In this document: piece by piece, positions 1-8,282 of the stretch
Layout: each line of letters starts with the position of its first letter
How positions within the stretch are numbered: the first letter of the stretch is position 1
Source of the DNA: Candidatus Sumerlaeaceae bacterium
Lineage (GTDB): Bacteria; Sumerlaeota; Sumerlaeia; Sumerlaeales; Sumerlaeaceae
Reading direction: 5' to 3'
Assembly (NCBI GenBank): GCA_019695055.1
Contig: JAIBAT010000165.1
Span: 1 to 39,505 of the forward strand
DNA: 39,505 bases
Position numbers and translations under genes: made by a program
Notes under the pieces: generated by a model
The model's database searches: none
Seen by the model: only the letters and a program-made list of their open reading frames with translations
What the model was told of the DNA's origin: nothing

Positions 1-777
1 GTGTCCACGAACCCGAAGAATTTCGGGGAGTTCGAGGTGGACGAAACCAGCGCCACCCACGTGCAACTGTTCGGCAAGGATAAGTCCCTCGCCGACCTAT
101 ACATTGGCAAGGCTGGCCCCTCGTTCATGTCCACCTTTATCCGCAAAGCCGGAAATGACGAAGTGGTGGACGCCAAGGCGTCTCTTGGGTTCGCATTCAA
201 GAAACCCGAAGGATGGCGCGACACGCAAATTCTGGATATCCCGGTGGATGAGATCGTGGGCATTTCCGCCGAGGGCACCTCAAGCACCTGGGAGCTGAAG
301 AAGACGGATGGGAACTGGAACGTCGTCAAGCCGGTCCAGAAGACCGCCCAAAGCATGAAGGCCCAGTCCCTGAGCACCGCGTTGAGCGTGCTGCGCTCGA
401 CCGGCTTTGTGGAGAAGGAAAGCACCAAGACCCTTACCCAGCTTGGCCTTGATCCGCCGAAGCAGAAGTACACCATTACCCACGAGGATCGGACGACGTC
501 CCCCGCAAAGGAGCAGACTACAGTACTGCTGGTGGGCGAGATGGAGGGGCCGTCCAAGTCGTATTTTGTGAAGCGCGCGGATCGGGATGATCTCTACACC
601 ATCGCGGAATTTCAGGCCAATGCCCTGGCTGCAACGCTTGACCAGTTGGTTCCGCCAGAGCCCAAACCGGCCCCTGCGCCGGAGACCACGGCCACTGTGG
701 AGGCGTCGGCCCCGGCCAAGCCTGTGGAAACCACGCCCACGGTCGAGGCCGCCAGCGTGACGAGCAAGACCAAATAG
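1..777 (+). CDS. DUF4340 domain protein, C-terminal part (5' end outside window)
   Basis: This frame is open from the first base, so the gene probably begins upstream and the GTG at position 1 is unlikely to be its true start. The visible 258 residues match the DUF4340 pattern: a segment about a shared quantity (VQLFGKDKSLADLYIGKAG), then WRDTQILDIPVDEIVGI, WELKKTDGNWNVVKP and repeated LGLDPPKQKYTI-type beta-strand modules. The tail from about residue 218 is rich in Pro, Ala and Thr and is probably disordered. DUF4340 proteins are often found beside gliding or ABC-type auxiliary transport genes and are probably periplasmic, but the biochemical role is unknown. uvrA follows after 56 bases on the same strand, with no visible terminator between them. 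The family call is fairly secure; the function is not known. Confidence 0.72.
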   Translation: MSTNPKNFGEFEVDETSATHVQLFGKDKSLADLYIGKAGPSFMSTFIRKAGNDEVVDAKASLGFAFKKPEGWRDTQILDIPVDEIVGISAEGTSSTWELKKTDGNWNVVKPVQKTAQSMKAQSLSTALSVLRSTGFVEKESTKTLTQLGLDPPKQKYTITHEDRTTSPAKEQTTVLLVGEMEGPSKSYFVKRADRDDLYTIAEFQANALAATLDQLVPPEPKPAPAPETTATVEASAPAKPVETTPTVEAASVTSKTK

Positions 778-833
778 CTTTTTCTCCGAGTGGTGGCGCG
801 ATGATTTCCCGCGCGTGGCACTATGCTTAGCGA

Positions 834-3746
834 GTGAAACCCAAGGCCATTGAAATTGTCGGCGCCCGCACCCACAACCTGAAGGGTGTCACCGTCGCCA
901 TTCCCCAGGGGGAACTGACGGTCATTACCGGTGTTTCCGGCAGCGGCAAGAGCTCCCTGGCGTTTGACACCCTGTACGCAGAGGGCCAGCGCCGCTATGT
1001 GGAGAGCCTCAGCACCTACGCACGTCAGTTCATCGAGAAGATGGCGCGCCCTGATGTGGATTCCATCCGAAACATCCAGCCGGCCATCGCCATCGAGCAA
1101 AAGAACAGCGTAAAGAACGCGCGCTCCACCATCGGAACGGCCACCGAAATCATGGACTACATGCGGCTGCTTTTCGCAAAGGCGGGCGTGACCGTTTGCC
1201 CCAATTGCTTTACAGATGTTCGGGAGGACTCTCCGCAAAGCGTGGCGGCCGAGCTTCTTGCGAAATTCCCCAACCAGCGCCTGTACATCGTGGCGCCCAT
1301 TCCCCGGGGTGATGCGAAGTCCGAAACGTTTCGAACGGAGTTAATGCGCGCAGGATTCTCTCGCATTTATGTGGCTCCAGCGGAACCGAAGTCTGGAGGC
1401 AAGCCTCCGCGCGGGAAGGCCCCCAAGGCGCCAGTTTCCACCGACTCTTCCCGGCCCTTTGTGGACCTCGACGGCGCCACTGCGGCCGATATGGACATTG
1501 CCTTCGGAGCGGACACGGTGCGCCTGCTCATTGATCGCGTCTCGGCCTCCGAAGCAGACCGTGAACGCATCACAACAAGTCTGGCGATGGCTTTTCAGGC
1601 GGGTCACGGCACGGTCGAGACCTGGACCGCCGATGCGTCGCCGGTGTGCATGCTGTTCCACGCGGGTTTCCGCTGCAACACCTGCGGCAAGGAATTCCCG
1701 CGCCCCGAACCCAACCTGTTCTCCTTCAATTCGCCGCTGGGCGCATGTTCCGAATGCAGCGGGTTTGGTCGCACCATCACCATTGATTGGGACAAGGTTT
1801 TCCCCGACCGGCGCCTGTCTCTGGCGGACGAGGCCATCGCCACTTTCAATACGCCTTCCTACAAGGCCAACTACAACTGGATCAAAAAGAACGCGCCCCC
1901 CGCCGATGTGCCATGGGACAAGCCCATCGAGAAATATACACGCCGGGAGTGGAACAACCTGATTTATGGTTGTGGTAAGTTTGAGGGTCTGAAATCCTTT
2001 TTCGACTGGCTGGAGAAGGAGAAGTACAAGGTGCAGTCGCGCATCCTGCTTGCGCGCTATCGCGGATTCGCGACCTGCCCGAAATGCGAGGGAACGCGTC
2101 TCGTCCCCGAAGCCGCCAACGTTCTTTGGGGGCCTGCCGATCAATCATTCCAGCGCCGCAATATCTACGAACTGACGCGGCTGTCTATCCGCGACCTGCT
2201 GGCGGATTTCGCCTCCGTGCGCCTTACGCCCGCGGAGGAAGAACTGTCGGGCCGGGTGTTTCGGGAAATTCTTTCGCGCCTTACATACCTCGTCCGTGTG
2301 GGGCTTGGCTATCTCACCCTCGACCGCCAGACCCGCACGCTGTCCGGCGGCGAAGCCCAGAGAATCAATCTTGCCACAGCCCTTGGCACGGCACTCACAC
2401 GCACACTGTATGTATTGGACGAACCCACCGTTGGTCTCCATGCCCGCGATTCCCGCCGCCTTCTCGAGATTCTCCGCGACCTGCGCGACAAGGGAAATAC
2501 CATCGTGGTCGTGGAGCATGATCCCGAGCTAATCCTTGGCGCCGACCACCTTGTGGACATGGGCCCACGCGCCGGGTCGCACGGCGGGGAAGTCGTCTTC
2601 AGCGGCTCGCCAGACAGCCTTGCTAAGGACGGCACCCAAAGCCTGACGGCCCAGTTTCTGGCCCCCCGAAGTTCAAGCAAGGTGGAGAAGGGAGTCCGGA
2701 AGAAGTCAAAAGAGGACGCCAAGGCCCCCAAATCAGAAGTCAGAACCCAGAACTCAGAACTCGTCATCACCGCCGCCCGATTCCATAACCTGAAATCCAT
2801 TTCCGTTTTCATCCCGCTTCACAAGTGGGTCTGCATCACCGGTGTCTCCGGCAGTGGCAAGTCCACACTTGTCCACAATATCATTTATCAGGCCTTCAAC
2901 CAGCATAAGGGACTTGCTGTCGAGGACATCGGACAGTTTGATAAGATCAAGGGTTTCGAGCATCTCTATGAGATCGAACTGATTGACCAGTCGCCCATCG
3001 GCCGCTCCATCCGCTCTAATCCAGTCACCTATGTGAAGGCTTATGACCCCATCCGAAAACTTTTTGCTGACACCCGCGAAGCACGCGCCCTTGGCCTCAC
3101 GGAGGGAAGCTTCTCATTCAATGTCCCCGGCGGTCGCTGTGAAACCTGCGAGGGGACAGGCGTTACCACATATGACATGCACTTCCTCGCCGAGATGACC
3201 CTGCCGTGCGAAGATTGCGGTGGCCGGCGGTTTCAGGCTCGTGTACTTGATGTCCACTATCGCGATCGAAACATCGACAACGTTCTCGGCCTCACGGTGG
3301 ATGACGCCTGTGACTTCTTTGAGAATGTCCCCGCCATAACCCGGCGGCTAAAACCTCTCCAGGACGTAGGTCTCGGCTACCTTACCCTGGGCCAGAACAC
3401 CTCCACCCTCTCCGGGGGAGAAGCCCAGCGGCTGAAGCTCGCCAGCCGTCTTGCCACCGAGGCCAATGGCTCGCGCGTTATGATGATCTTTGATGAGCCC
3501 ACGACAGGGCTTCATCTCGCAGACCTGGCTGTCCTGTCAGGAGTATTTCGGCGCCTCGTCGAGCGCGGGTTCTCGCTGGTCATCATCGAGCACAATCTTG
3601 AAATCATCCGGCAGGCAGACTGGATCATAGATCTGGGTCCTGAAGGGGGCGACGAGGGGGGATACGTTGTGGCCGTTGGCAAACCGGCTGCCATTGCCGC
3701 TGAACCACGCTCTCACACGGGACGATTCCTGAAGGAACTCCTATAA
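834..3746 (+). CDS. uvrA: UvrA, excinuclease ABC subunit A
   Basis: This is the damage-recognition ATPase of nucleotide excision repair, which acts in the cytoplasm as a dimer and loads UvrB. The 970 residues carry both ABC modules. Module one has Walker A GVSGSGKSS at about residues 33-41, then LSGGEAQRINLATALG and Walker B LYVLDEPTVGLHARD. Module two has Walker A GVSGSGKST at about 670-678, then LSGGEAQRLKLASRLA and MMIFDEPTTGLHLAD. Zinc-binding pairs lie at about 281-310 (CNTC...CSEC) and 769-797 (CETC...CEDC). The GTG start gives the family N-terminus (IEIVGARTHNLKGV) but has no clear ribosome binding site. The length is in the normal range (about 940-970). The linker between modules contains a short repeat-derived peptide, listed separately. 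A UvrA paralogue is possible, but the full set of motifs fits the repair protein. Confidence 0.95.
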   Translation: MKPKAIEIVGARTHNLKGVTVAIPQGELTVITGVSGSGKSSLAFDTLYAEGQRRYVESLSTYARQFIEKMARPDVDSIRNIQPAIAIEQKNSVKNARSTIGTATEIMDYMRLLFAKAGVTVCPNCFTDVREDSPQSVAAELLAKFPNQRLYIVAPIPRGDAKSETFRTELMRAGFSRIYVAPAEPKSGGKPPRGKAPKAPVSTDSSRPFVDLDGATAADMDIAFGADTVRLLIDRVSASEADRERITTSLAMAFQAGHGTVETWTADASPVCMLFHAGFRCNTCGKEFPRPEPNLFSFNSPLGACSECSGFGRTITIDWDKVFPDRRLSLADEAIATFNTPSYKANYNWIKKNAPPADVPWDKPIEKYTRREWNNLIYGCGKFEGLKSFFDWLEKEKYKVQSRILLARYRGFATCPKCEGTRLVPEAANVLWGPADQSFQRRNIYELTRLSIRDLLADFASVRLTPAEEELSGRVFREILSRLTYLVRVGLGYLTLDRQTRTLSGGEAQRINLATALGTALTRTLYVLDEPTVGLHARDSRRLLEILRDLRDKGNTIVVVEHDPELILGADHLVDMGPRAGSHGGEVVFSGSPDSLAKDGTQSLTAQFLAPRSSSKVEKGVRKKSKEDAKAPKSEVRTQNSELVITAARFHNLKSISVFIPLHKWVCITGVSGSGKSTLVHNIIYQAFNQHKGLAVEDIGQFDKIKGFEHLYEIELIDQSPIGRSIRSNPVTYVKAYDPIRKLFADTREARALGLTEGSFSFNVPGGRCETCEGTGVTTYDMHFLAEMTLPCEDCGGRRFQARVLDVHYRDRNIDNVLGLTVDDACDFFENVPAITRRLKPLQDVGLGYLTLGQNTSTLSGGEAQRLKLASRLATEANGSRVMMIFDEPTTGLHLADLAVLSGVFRRLVERGFSLVIIEHNLEIIRQADWIIDLGPEGGDEGGYVVAVGKPAAIAAEPRSHTGRFLKELL
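2731..2762 (+). repeat. Short TCAGAA-type tandem repeat inside the uvrA linker
   Basis: Four imperfect 6-8 base units of the form (T/C)CAGAA(G/C) occur in a row. They are translated in frame as SEVRTQNSEL at about residues 633-642 of UvrA, just before the second ATP-binding module. Similar low-complexity units are common between genes in environmental genomes. The repeat seems to have been accepted inside a flexible linker. Confidence 0.6.
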
Positions 3747-3761
3747 CCTCCCATTTGTTCG

Positions 3762-3822
3762 GTTGACCCCGCACCCGCAAGCTCCTCAGATGCGAAACAG
3801 TTTACATCTGAACGGGGTCAAC
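3762..3822. repeat. Nested inverted repeat between uvrA and the GH172 gene
   Basis: GTTGACCCCG at 3762-3771 is the exact reverse complement of CGGGGTCAAC at 3813-3822. Inside it CAGATG (3787-3792) pairs with CATCTG (3805-3810). The structure fills the 80-base gap between the uvrA stop and the next start, leaving only four bases before that ATG. There is no T-tract, so it is not an ordinary rho-independent terminator. It could be a protein-binding site, an RNA structure hiding the start of the downstream gene, or a REP-like element. Confidence 0.6.
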
Positions 3823-3826
3823 TTTC

Positions 3827-4918
3827 ATGCTTTCCAATGATATTCTGATGTCACTGCCCGCGGCCCGCGCCTACCGCAGCCGCCGCGAATCCAGCTACGA
3901 CCGCTCCGGCGGCAACAATGACTTCATCAAGATCCCGGCGGGAGCCCGGGCCACCCTGGCCGATATCAAAGGCGCCGGCATCGTGAAGCATATCTGGTTC
4001 ACGATCTATTCGCCGGACGAACTTTACCCCAGCAAACTCGTCCTGCGCGCGTGGTGGGATGGCGAAGATAGCCCCAGCATCGAATGCCCGGTGGGGGACT
4101 TCTTCGGTGTCGGCCATGGAAAGACATCAAACTTCATGTCCCTGCCGCTGAACATGGTGAACGGCGGCGAAATCGCGAAGCAGAACCGTGCCGCCATGAA
4201 CTGCTTCTTTCCCATGCCCTTCCGCAAAGGCGCCCGCTTTGAGATCGAGAACCAGACTGACCAGGAGGTCATCAGTTTCTACTATTACATTGATTATGAG
4301 GAGCATGACTCACTCCCGGACGACACGCTCTACTTTCACGCCCAGTGGCATCGCGAGAATCCCACAAAAGGGTACGAAATCTTCACGATCGAGCCCCACC
4401 AGCATCACAATGAGAAGCTAAACGTCACCGGGAACGAGAATTACGTCCTGCTCGACGCCGAGGGGCGCGGGCATTATGTGGGTTGTGTGGTAAACATCAA
4501 GAATGTGAACTACAACGACAACACCCACACCTGGTTCGGCGAGGGCGACGACATGATCTTCGTGGATGACGAGAAATGGCCGCCCGCGCTTCACGGTACC
4601 GGAACCGAGGATTACTTTTGCGCGGCGTGGGGTTTCCCCTCAGGCAAGTACGACGGCCCGTTTCACGGCATATCCCTTGCTGGCGACACCACGGACTGGA
4701 GCGGCTGCTGGAGCCTTTACCGCTTCCACCTCGAAAGCCCCGTGACGTTCCAGAAAAGTATTCGCGTCACCATCGAGCACGGCCACGACAACAACCGCTT
4801 TGATGACTGGTCAAGCGTAGCCTATTGGTACCAGGGCGAACCCCACAAGGTATTTCCGGCACTGCTGCCCGTCGAAAAACGACTCCCGCGCTGGAAGCGC
4901 CACTGGGAGAAGCCGTAG
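3827..4918 (+). CDS. DUF2961 protein, glycoside hydrolase family 172-like
   Basis: The 363-residue product matches the DUF2961 family, now classed as GH172, whose studied members act on fructofuranosyl or arabinofuranosyl linkages. Recognisable blocks are the N-terminal RRESSYDRSGGNNDF, IPAGARATLADIKGAGIVKHIWFT, CPVGDFFGVGHG, the GTGTEDYF motif with Glu261, the SLYRFHLESPVTF block with Glu303, and RVTIEHG with Glu317. These conserved acids are candidate catalytic residues; I cannot assign nucleophile and acid/base. Length is normal for a single-domain member. No signal peptide is visible, so a cytoplasmic enzyme is likely. The ATG is preceded by an inverted repeat rather than a clear ribosome binding site. 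The substrate is unknown. It converges on the TPR gene with a 20-base gap. Confidence 0.85.
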   Translation: MLSNDILMSLPAARAYRSRRESSYDRSGGNNDFIKIPAGARATLADIKGAGIVKHIWFTIYSPDELYPSKLVLRAWWDGEDSPSIECPVGDFFGVGHGKTSNFMSLPLNMVNGGEIAKQNRAAMNCFFPMPFRKGARFEIENQTDQEVISFYYYIDYEEHDSLPDDTLYFHAQWHRENPTKGYEIFTIEPHQHHNEKLNVTGNENYVLLDAEGRGHYVGCVVNIKNVNYNDNTHTWFGEGDDMIFVDDEKWPPALHGTGTEDYFCAAWGFPSGKYDGPFHGISLAGDTTDWSGCWSLYRFHLESPVTFQKSIRVTIEHGHDNNRFDDWSSVAYWYQGEPHKVFPALLPVEKRLPRWKRHWEKP

Positions 4919-4938
4919 CGGCACGTCGGGGCGGCCGC

Positions 4939-6594
4939 CTATTGCATCTCGTAGCGTGGCATATAGGGCGGCTTCGACCACGTCAATTGGGTGTAAAGCC
5001 CGTTTGCCTGGGCCAGCTTGTTGTTGAGATCCATGCTGATCGGATCACCCAGCGACGGATCCAGTTGCAACGCGCTTTGCCAGGCCTGGATCGCCATGCC
5101 CAGGTATTTCACGGCTTCCTGCTTGGGTGAGAAGACACGCACGTTCTTGTTCACGTCGCTGCTCGTCATGTAGCCGATGTAGCTCTGCGCCTGGCTGTAA
5201 TACTCATCGCCCCGGCGCCCCCAGGCCTGCGCCTGCTTGCCTTTGTCCGCCACTTCCTTGGCCTGCATCTTGGCGCCTGTGGCCTGGATGTTCTGGGCGG
5301 ATTTTACCACATCGGGCAGGGCGGCGTAGTCGCGCACGATGTCATTGGCCGCGATGGATACGAGGGTATATTGCCCATCCTGCACCAGGGCGCTCAACTG
5401 CGCAAGCTGGGCGTCCGCCAGCCGCTGCAACCCTTCCTTGGCCACCGCCTGGTTCGGGTTCAATTCCAGGGCCTTTGCGTAAATCTTGCGCGCGTGGTCC
5501 GCGAATCCGTGCTCCTGCACAAAATGCCCAAGCATGGCCACGGCGTCTGCATCACTCATGTCCGTGGCCGCTGCCTGCTTCTTGCACTGGTATCGGGCCA
5601 GTGGCACCGGGTCTGCCTCGGGATTGAAATTCATATAGAGTTCATAGGTCGCAATCGCCTTGTCCCAATCGCTGCGCATGGCAAACTCGCTTTGCACCAG
5701 CTCGAACGTCCGGCGGATGCGGTCGGAAATCTCCGCCGGCAGATCCGCCGGGTTTCCGGAATACTTTACGTAGATCCGTAGCGCGTCCTCGTATTTCTTC
5801 TGCCGGAAGTAGGTGTCCGCCAACTTGAGCTGATCCTTGGGGCTCTTGCTCTTCTTGAGTTCCGCGGCCACTTTGTCCAGTTTTGTCGGGTCATTGCCCC
5901 AAAGCTCCACCAGCAGCTTCCGCGCGTCCTCATTGTCCGGATTCAGCTTGAGCGACAATTGCAGCATTTCCACCGCCCTCGCCGGATCCTGCTTGTCCAC
6001 GAGATACACGGCGTAAAGGTGGCTGCCGTCCGCCACCAGTTCCTGGTACTCTTTCTGCACGGTTGGGTCCGAGGAGAGCTTGCTGCCCCGCAGCAGGTTG
6101 ATGGCTTCCGTGAACTTCTTCTCGGAAATCAACTCCTTCACCTTCTTCAGAGTTTCCAGCGATCCCGCCTTATCGGCCTCCTGCTGATCCGTCGCGAGTT
6201 GGTTCAGGGCCGCCTCGGCCTTTGCCAGACCCTCCTTGGCTGCCGCCAGCGAAGGATCCGCCTGCAGCGCCTTGCGATACTCGTTCGCCGCATCCTGGTA
6301 TTTCCCGAGGGCGAGATGCTGGTCCGCCACCCGCAGGCTGTTGGTTGCCTCGGATTCCTGCACGATTTTCGCGATCTTGCCCTGCGGGATGCTCAGGCTC
6401 CCCGAGCTGGTGCGAATCGTCACAAGCTGTTGCTTCAGGGTCATCTTATCAATGGAACCCTCCAGGACCTTTCCGTCTGTGGTCGTGATGGTGTCCGCGG
6501 CCCCCATCGCGGCCACTGCAAGCAATGCGCAGGTGCCCGCCAGGCGCCCCCATGTAAATCTCTTGTCCCTCGCTGACAGTTCCTGATGATTCAT
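4939..6594 (-). CDS. Exported tetratricopeptide-repeat protein
   Basis: The chosen ATG at 6594 gives a basic N-terminus and hydrophobic stretch (RLAGTCALLAVAAMGAA) that look like a signal peptide; a GGAGG lies ten bases upstream. The frame continues further upstream but gives no sensible extension. After the signal, about 45 residues (TTDGKVLEGSIDKM...IPQGKIAKIV) form a small beta-rich module often seen before TPRs. Several TPR-like helical pairs follow, for example VADQHLALGKYQDAANEYRK and ARKIYAKALELNPNQAVAKE. The 551-residue protein is probably periplasmic or envelope-bound and acts as a scaffold. It is divergent from the MglA-like GTPase across about 200 bases, so shared control is possible. 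No enzymatic domain is visible and its partner is unknown. Confidence 0.78.
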   Translation of the reverse strand: MNHQELSARDKRFTWGRLAGTCALLAVAAMGAADTITTTDGKVLEGSIDKMTLKQQLVTIRTSSGSLSIPQGKIAKIVQESEATNSLRVADQHLALGKYQDAANEYRKALQADPSLAAAKEGLAKAEAALNQLATDQQEADKAGSLETLKKVKELISEKKFTEAINLLRGSKLSSDPTVQKEYQELVADGSHLYAVYLVDKQDPARAVEMLQLSLKLNPDNEDARKLLVELWGNDPTKLDKVAAELKKSKSPKDQLKLADTYFRQKKYEDALRIYVKYSGNPADLPAEISDRIRRTFELVQSEFAMRSDWDKAIATYELYMNFNPEADPVPLARYQCKKQAAATDMSDADAVAMLGHFVQEHGFADHARKIYAKALELNPNQAVAKEGLQRLADAQLAQLSALVQDGQYTLVSIAANDIVRDYAALPDVVKSAQNIQATGAKMQAKEVADKGKQAQAWGRRGDEYYSQAQSYIGYMTSSDVNKNVRVFSPKQEAVKYLGMAIQAWQSALQLDPSLGDPISMDLNNKLAQANGLYTQLTWSKPPYMPRYEMQ

Positions 6595-6798
6595 GACCGC
6601 ATCGCCTCCGGCGTTTAGTAAAATCACTTTCTCAACCCCTATGAACTTGCAAAGTGGTGAAAATCTCCGCACGGTCAAGCGGTATGGATAGACCATGGTC
6701 GGGGGGCTTTAGGCTTTGACTTGTGAGCCAGTTTCCGCCGAGCTATGGACTTTTCATATCGTCAAAGCAGCCCGAAGCGGAGTTCAGGCCCAACTGCA

Positions 6799-7398
6799 AT
6801 GCCCATCATCAATTATCGCGCCAAAGAGATAAACTGCAAGATCGTCTATTGCGGCCCCAGCCTCGGCGGCAAGACCACGAATATCAAGGCCATCCACGCC
6901 AGCCTGCCGGCCCAGGCCCGCAGCGAATTGCAGATCATCGACACGCAGGACGACCGCACCCTCTTCTTCGATTACTTCGCCCTGAGCCTTTCCCAGATCC
7001 GCGGCATGAAGGCCCGTTTCCTCGTCTATGCCGTGCCGGGACAGGACTATTATAAAGCCACCCGCAAGATGGTCCTTCAGGGTGTGGATGGGGTCGTGTT
7101 TGTCGCCGATTCCGATGCGGAACGCCTCGAGGACAACATCGCCAGCCTGAACGACCTGAAAACCCTGCTCGCTGAACACGGCTACGACTACGACACCATC
7201 CCCCTCGTTCTCCAGTTCAACAAGCGCGACCTCCCCAGTACCATCGGCGTCGAGAAGCTGAACTACGAGCTCAACGACAAGCATTGCCCCACCTTCGAGG
7301 CCGTCGCCACCCAGTCCATCGGCACGGTCGAAACCTTCAAAGCCATCTGCAGCGCCGTGGTCGACAAACTCAACGCCGACATCCACGTCCAGGCGTAG
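6799..7398 (+). CDS. MglA-type small GTPase
   Basis: The 199-residue protein is a Ras-like GTPase of the prokaryotic MglA family. The start at 6799 gives MPIINYRAKEINCKIVYCGP, which matches the MglA N-terminus; an in-frame ATG at 6745 would add 18 unrelated residues. P-loop GPSLGGKTTN is at about 20-29, the switch region contains AVPGQDYYKATRKMVLQGVDG, and the guanine-specificity motif is NKRD. In Myxococcus MglA sets the leading pole for motility; in other phyla the family serves polarity or unknown roles. The usual GAP partner MglB (a roadblock protein) is not in this window. The exported TPR protein is divergent next door, and tRNA-Ala follows downstream. Confidence 0.88.
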   Translation: MPIINYRAKEINCKIVYCGPSLGGKTTNIKAIHASLPAQARSELQIIDTQDDRTLFFDYFALSLSQIRGMKARFLVYAVPGQDYYKATRKMVLQGVDGVVFVADSDAERLEDNIASLNDLKTLLAEHGYDYDTIPLVLQFNKRDLPSTIGVEKLNYELNDKHCPTFEAVATQSIGTVETFKAICSAVVDKLNADIHVQA

Positions 7399-7503
7399 GC
7401 CAGGCTGCCCGCCTGACCCGAAGCACCCTGCAAAACCCCATTTTCCCGCCCAAAAAATAAACTGCGGGGTACCCTGTACGTCAGAAAGCCTCAAAACCCG
7501 TGT

Positions 7504-7579
7504 GGGGGCGTAGCTCAGTTGGGAGAGCATCAGGCTGGCAGTCTGAGGGTCAGGGGTTCGAATCCCCTCGCCTCCACCA
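7504..7579 (+). tRNA. tRNA-Ala (anticodon GGC)
   Basis: The 76 bases fold as a full cloverleaf: acceptor GGGGGCG with CGCCTCC (one G-U pair), D-arm GCTC/GAGC, anticodon stem TCAGG/TCTGA with loop CTGGCAG, and T-arm AGGGG/CCCCT around TTCGAAT. The anticodon is GGC, reading alanine codons GCC and GCU. The CCA end is encoded in the DNA (7577-7579). No clear terminator follows. Confidence 0.95.
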
Positions 7580-7721
7580 CTTTTACTTCCATTTCCGCAT
7601 ACCCCGTGCGATCCGTTGAGGCCACCTCCGGCACCGCAACCGTCCTGCCGACTACCCAATCGAAACCCTGAAGGGGGCTCTTCTGGGAGCGCTGGCGCCC
7701 TCGCCGGCGTCTTTTACCCTC

Positions 7722-8084
7722 GGGAGGGGGGGAGGGGGGGGGTATGCAATTCTGCGCAAGTCCCATAAAATCAGCAATCCTTACGTTTTAAGGATGGCGT
7801 CAAACCGGTCTAAATTGGAGATTTCCAAGCGCTAAAACCGATCCAAATTCGCGTGAAAATGCACTTTTTTGCCCTCAAAACACGCGAAATGCGCGACGGA
7901 GAATCGCGTGTGGGTGAAGCGGGTTGGCCGTCTGGCCTACTCGTCATGTCAAAGAACAATGCCCGGTGCAGGGGCTGCTTCCATCCCATTTGTGGTTCGT
8001 GGAGCGGCGGTGGCAGGAATGGAGATCGGGCGATTTAACTGAGGATGGGTGTAGCACACGGGAAAGAGGTTTGCCTATTCCCTT
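7722..8084 (+). repeat. G-tract-bounded non-coding element, copy A
   Basis: The element begins with G3-A-G7-A-G9 followed by TAT and ends about 340 bases later with TTTGCCTATTCCCTT. A second, diverged copy with the same order of parts lies at 19170-19423. After the G-tract both copies read TG(C/T)GCAA, then a T/A-rich segment ending ATGG(C/T)GT(C/A)AA. The G-runs can form a G-quadruplex on this strand. No open reading frame is shared by the two copies. Confidence 0.55.
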
Positions 8085-8206
8085 ACAGCCGCTAAGAACC
8101 TCTTCCAGACCCATAAAATGAAGTTGCTAGAATCGAAGTGGGCGAAATTGAGCCGGTGGCGAGCGATGGGAGAAGATGGGTGCTTGAACGGGCGTGTTGG
8201 CGCGGT

Positions 8207-8257
8207 GTGCAATTAATTGGGAAAAATATCAAGCACCACCGTTTTTCAAAGGCTTGC
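8207..8257 (+). repeat. Left arm of inverted repeat bracketing the FGE-like gene
   Basis: This segment, GTGCAATTAATTGGG followed by TCAAGCACCACCGTTTTTC and AAGGCTT, aligns with the minus strand of 9245-9310, which reads GTGCA, AAATTAATTGGGGTAAAC, GTCAACCGTCCCCGTTTTTC and AAGGCTT. The two arms point inwards and enclose the gene at 8283-9242. Confidence 0.55.
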
Positions 8258-8282
8258 TCCAAGAGGCGGTTTTCATCCGAAC

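Larger units (their letters stand above)
7580..8282. other. Non-coding accessory stretch between tRNA-Ala and the FGE-like gene
   Basis: I see no credible gene in these 700 bases. They hold a G-tract (7722-7742), an A+T-rich segment with an inverted repeat (TTCGCGTG at 7848-7855 with CACGCGAA at 7881-7888), the shared TTTGCCTATTCCCTT motif (8070-8084), and one arm of an inverted repeat (8207-8257). A 32-codon frame from about 8118 ends inside that arm and resembles nothing I recognise. Composition changes from G+C-rich to mixed after the G-tract, consistent with acquired or decayed DNA next to a tRNA. Confidence 0.6.

Noticed and set aside
612..2144. Minus-strand frames opposite uvrA
   Set aside because: They are GC-driven shadows of uvrA, which is complete and well supported.
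6784..7659. Long minus-strand frame with EGIRTPDPQTASLMLSQL
   Set aside because: This is the well-known false translation of the antisense of a tRNA gene, here tRNA-Ala, extended across the MglA-like gene.
7722..7742. Sequencing or assembly error in the G-tract
   Set aside because: Not fully excluded, but an independent tract of the same form precedes similar DNA at 19170, which argues for a real element.
7530..7766. Minus-strand frame with ARGFEPLTLRLPA
   Set aside because: Also a translation across the antisense of the tRNA, with no start signal and no family.
8118..8216. 32-codon peptide starting MKLLESKWAKLSRW
   Set aside because: It has no ribosome binding site, ends inside a repeat arm and resembles no family; it may be a decayed fragment.
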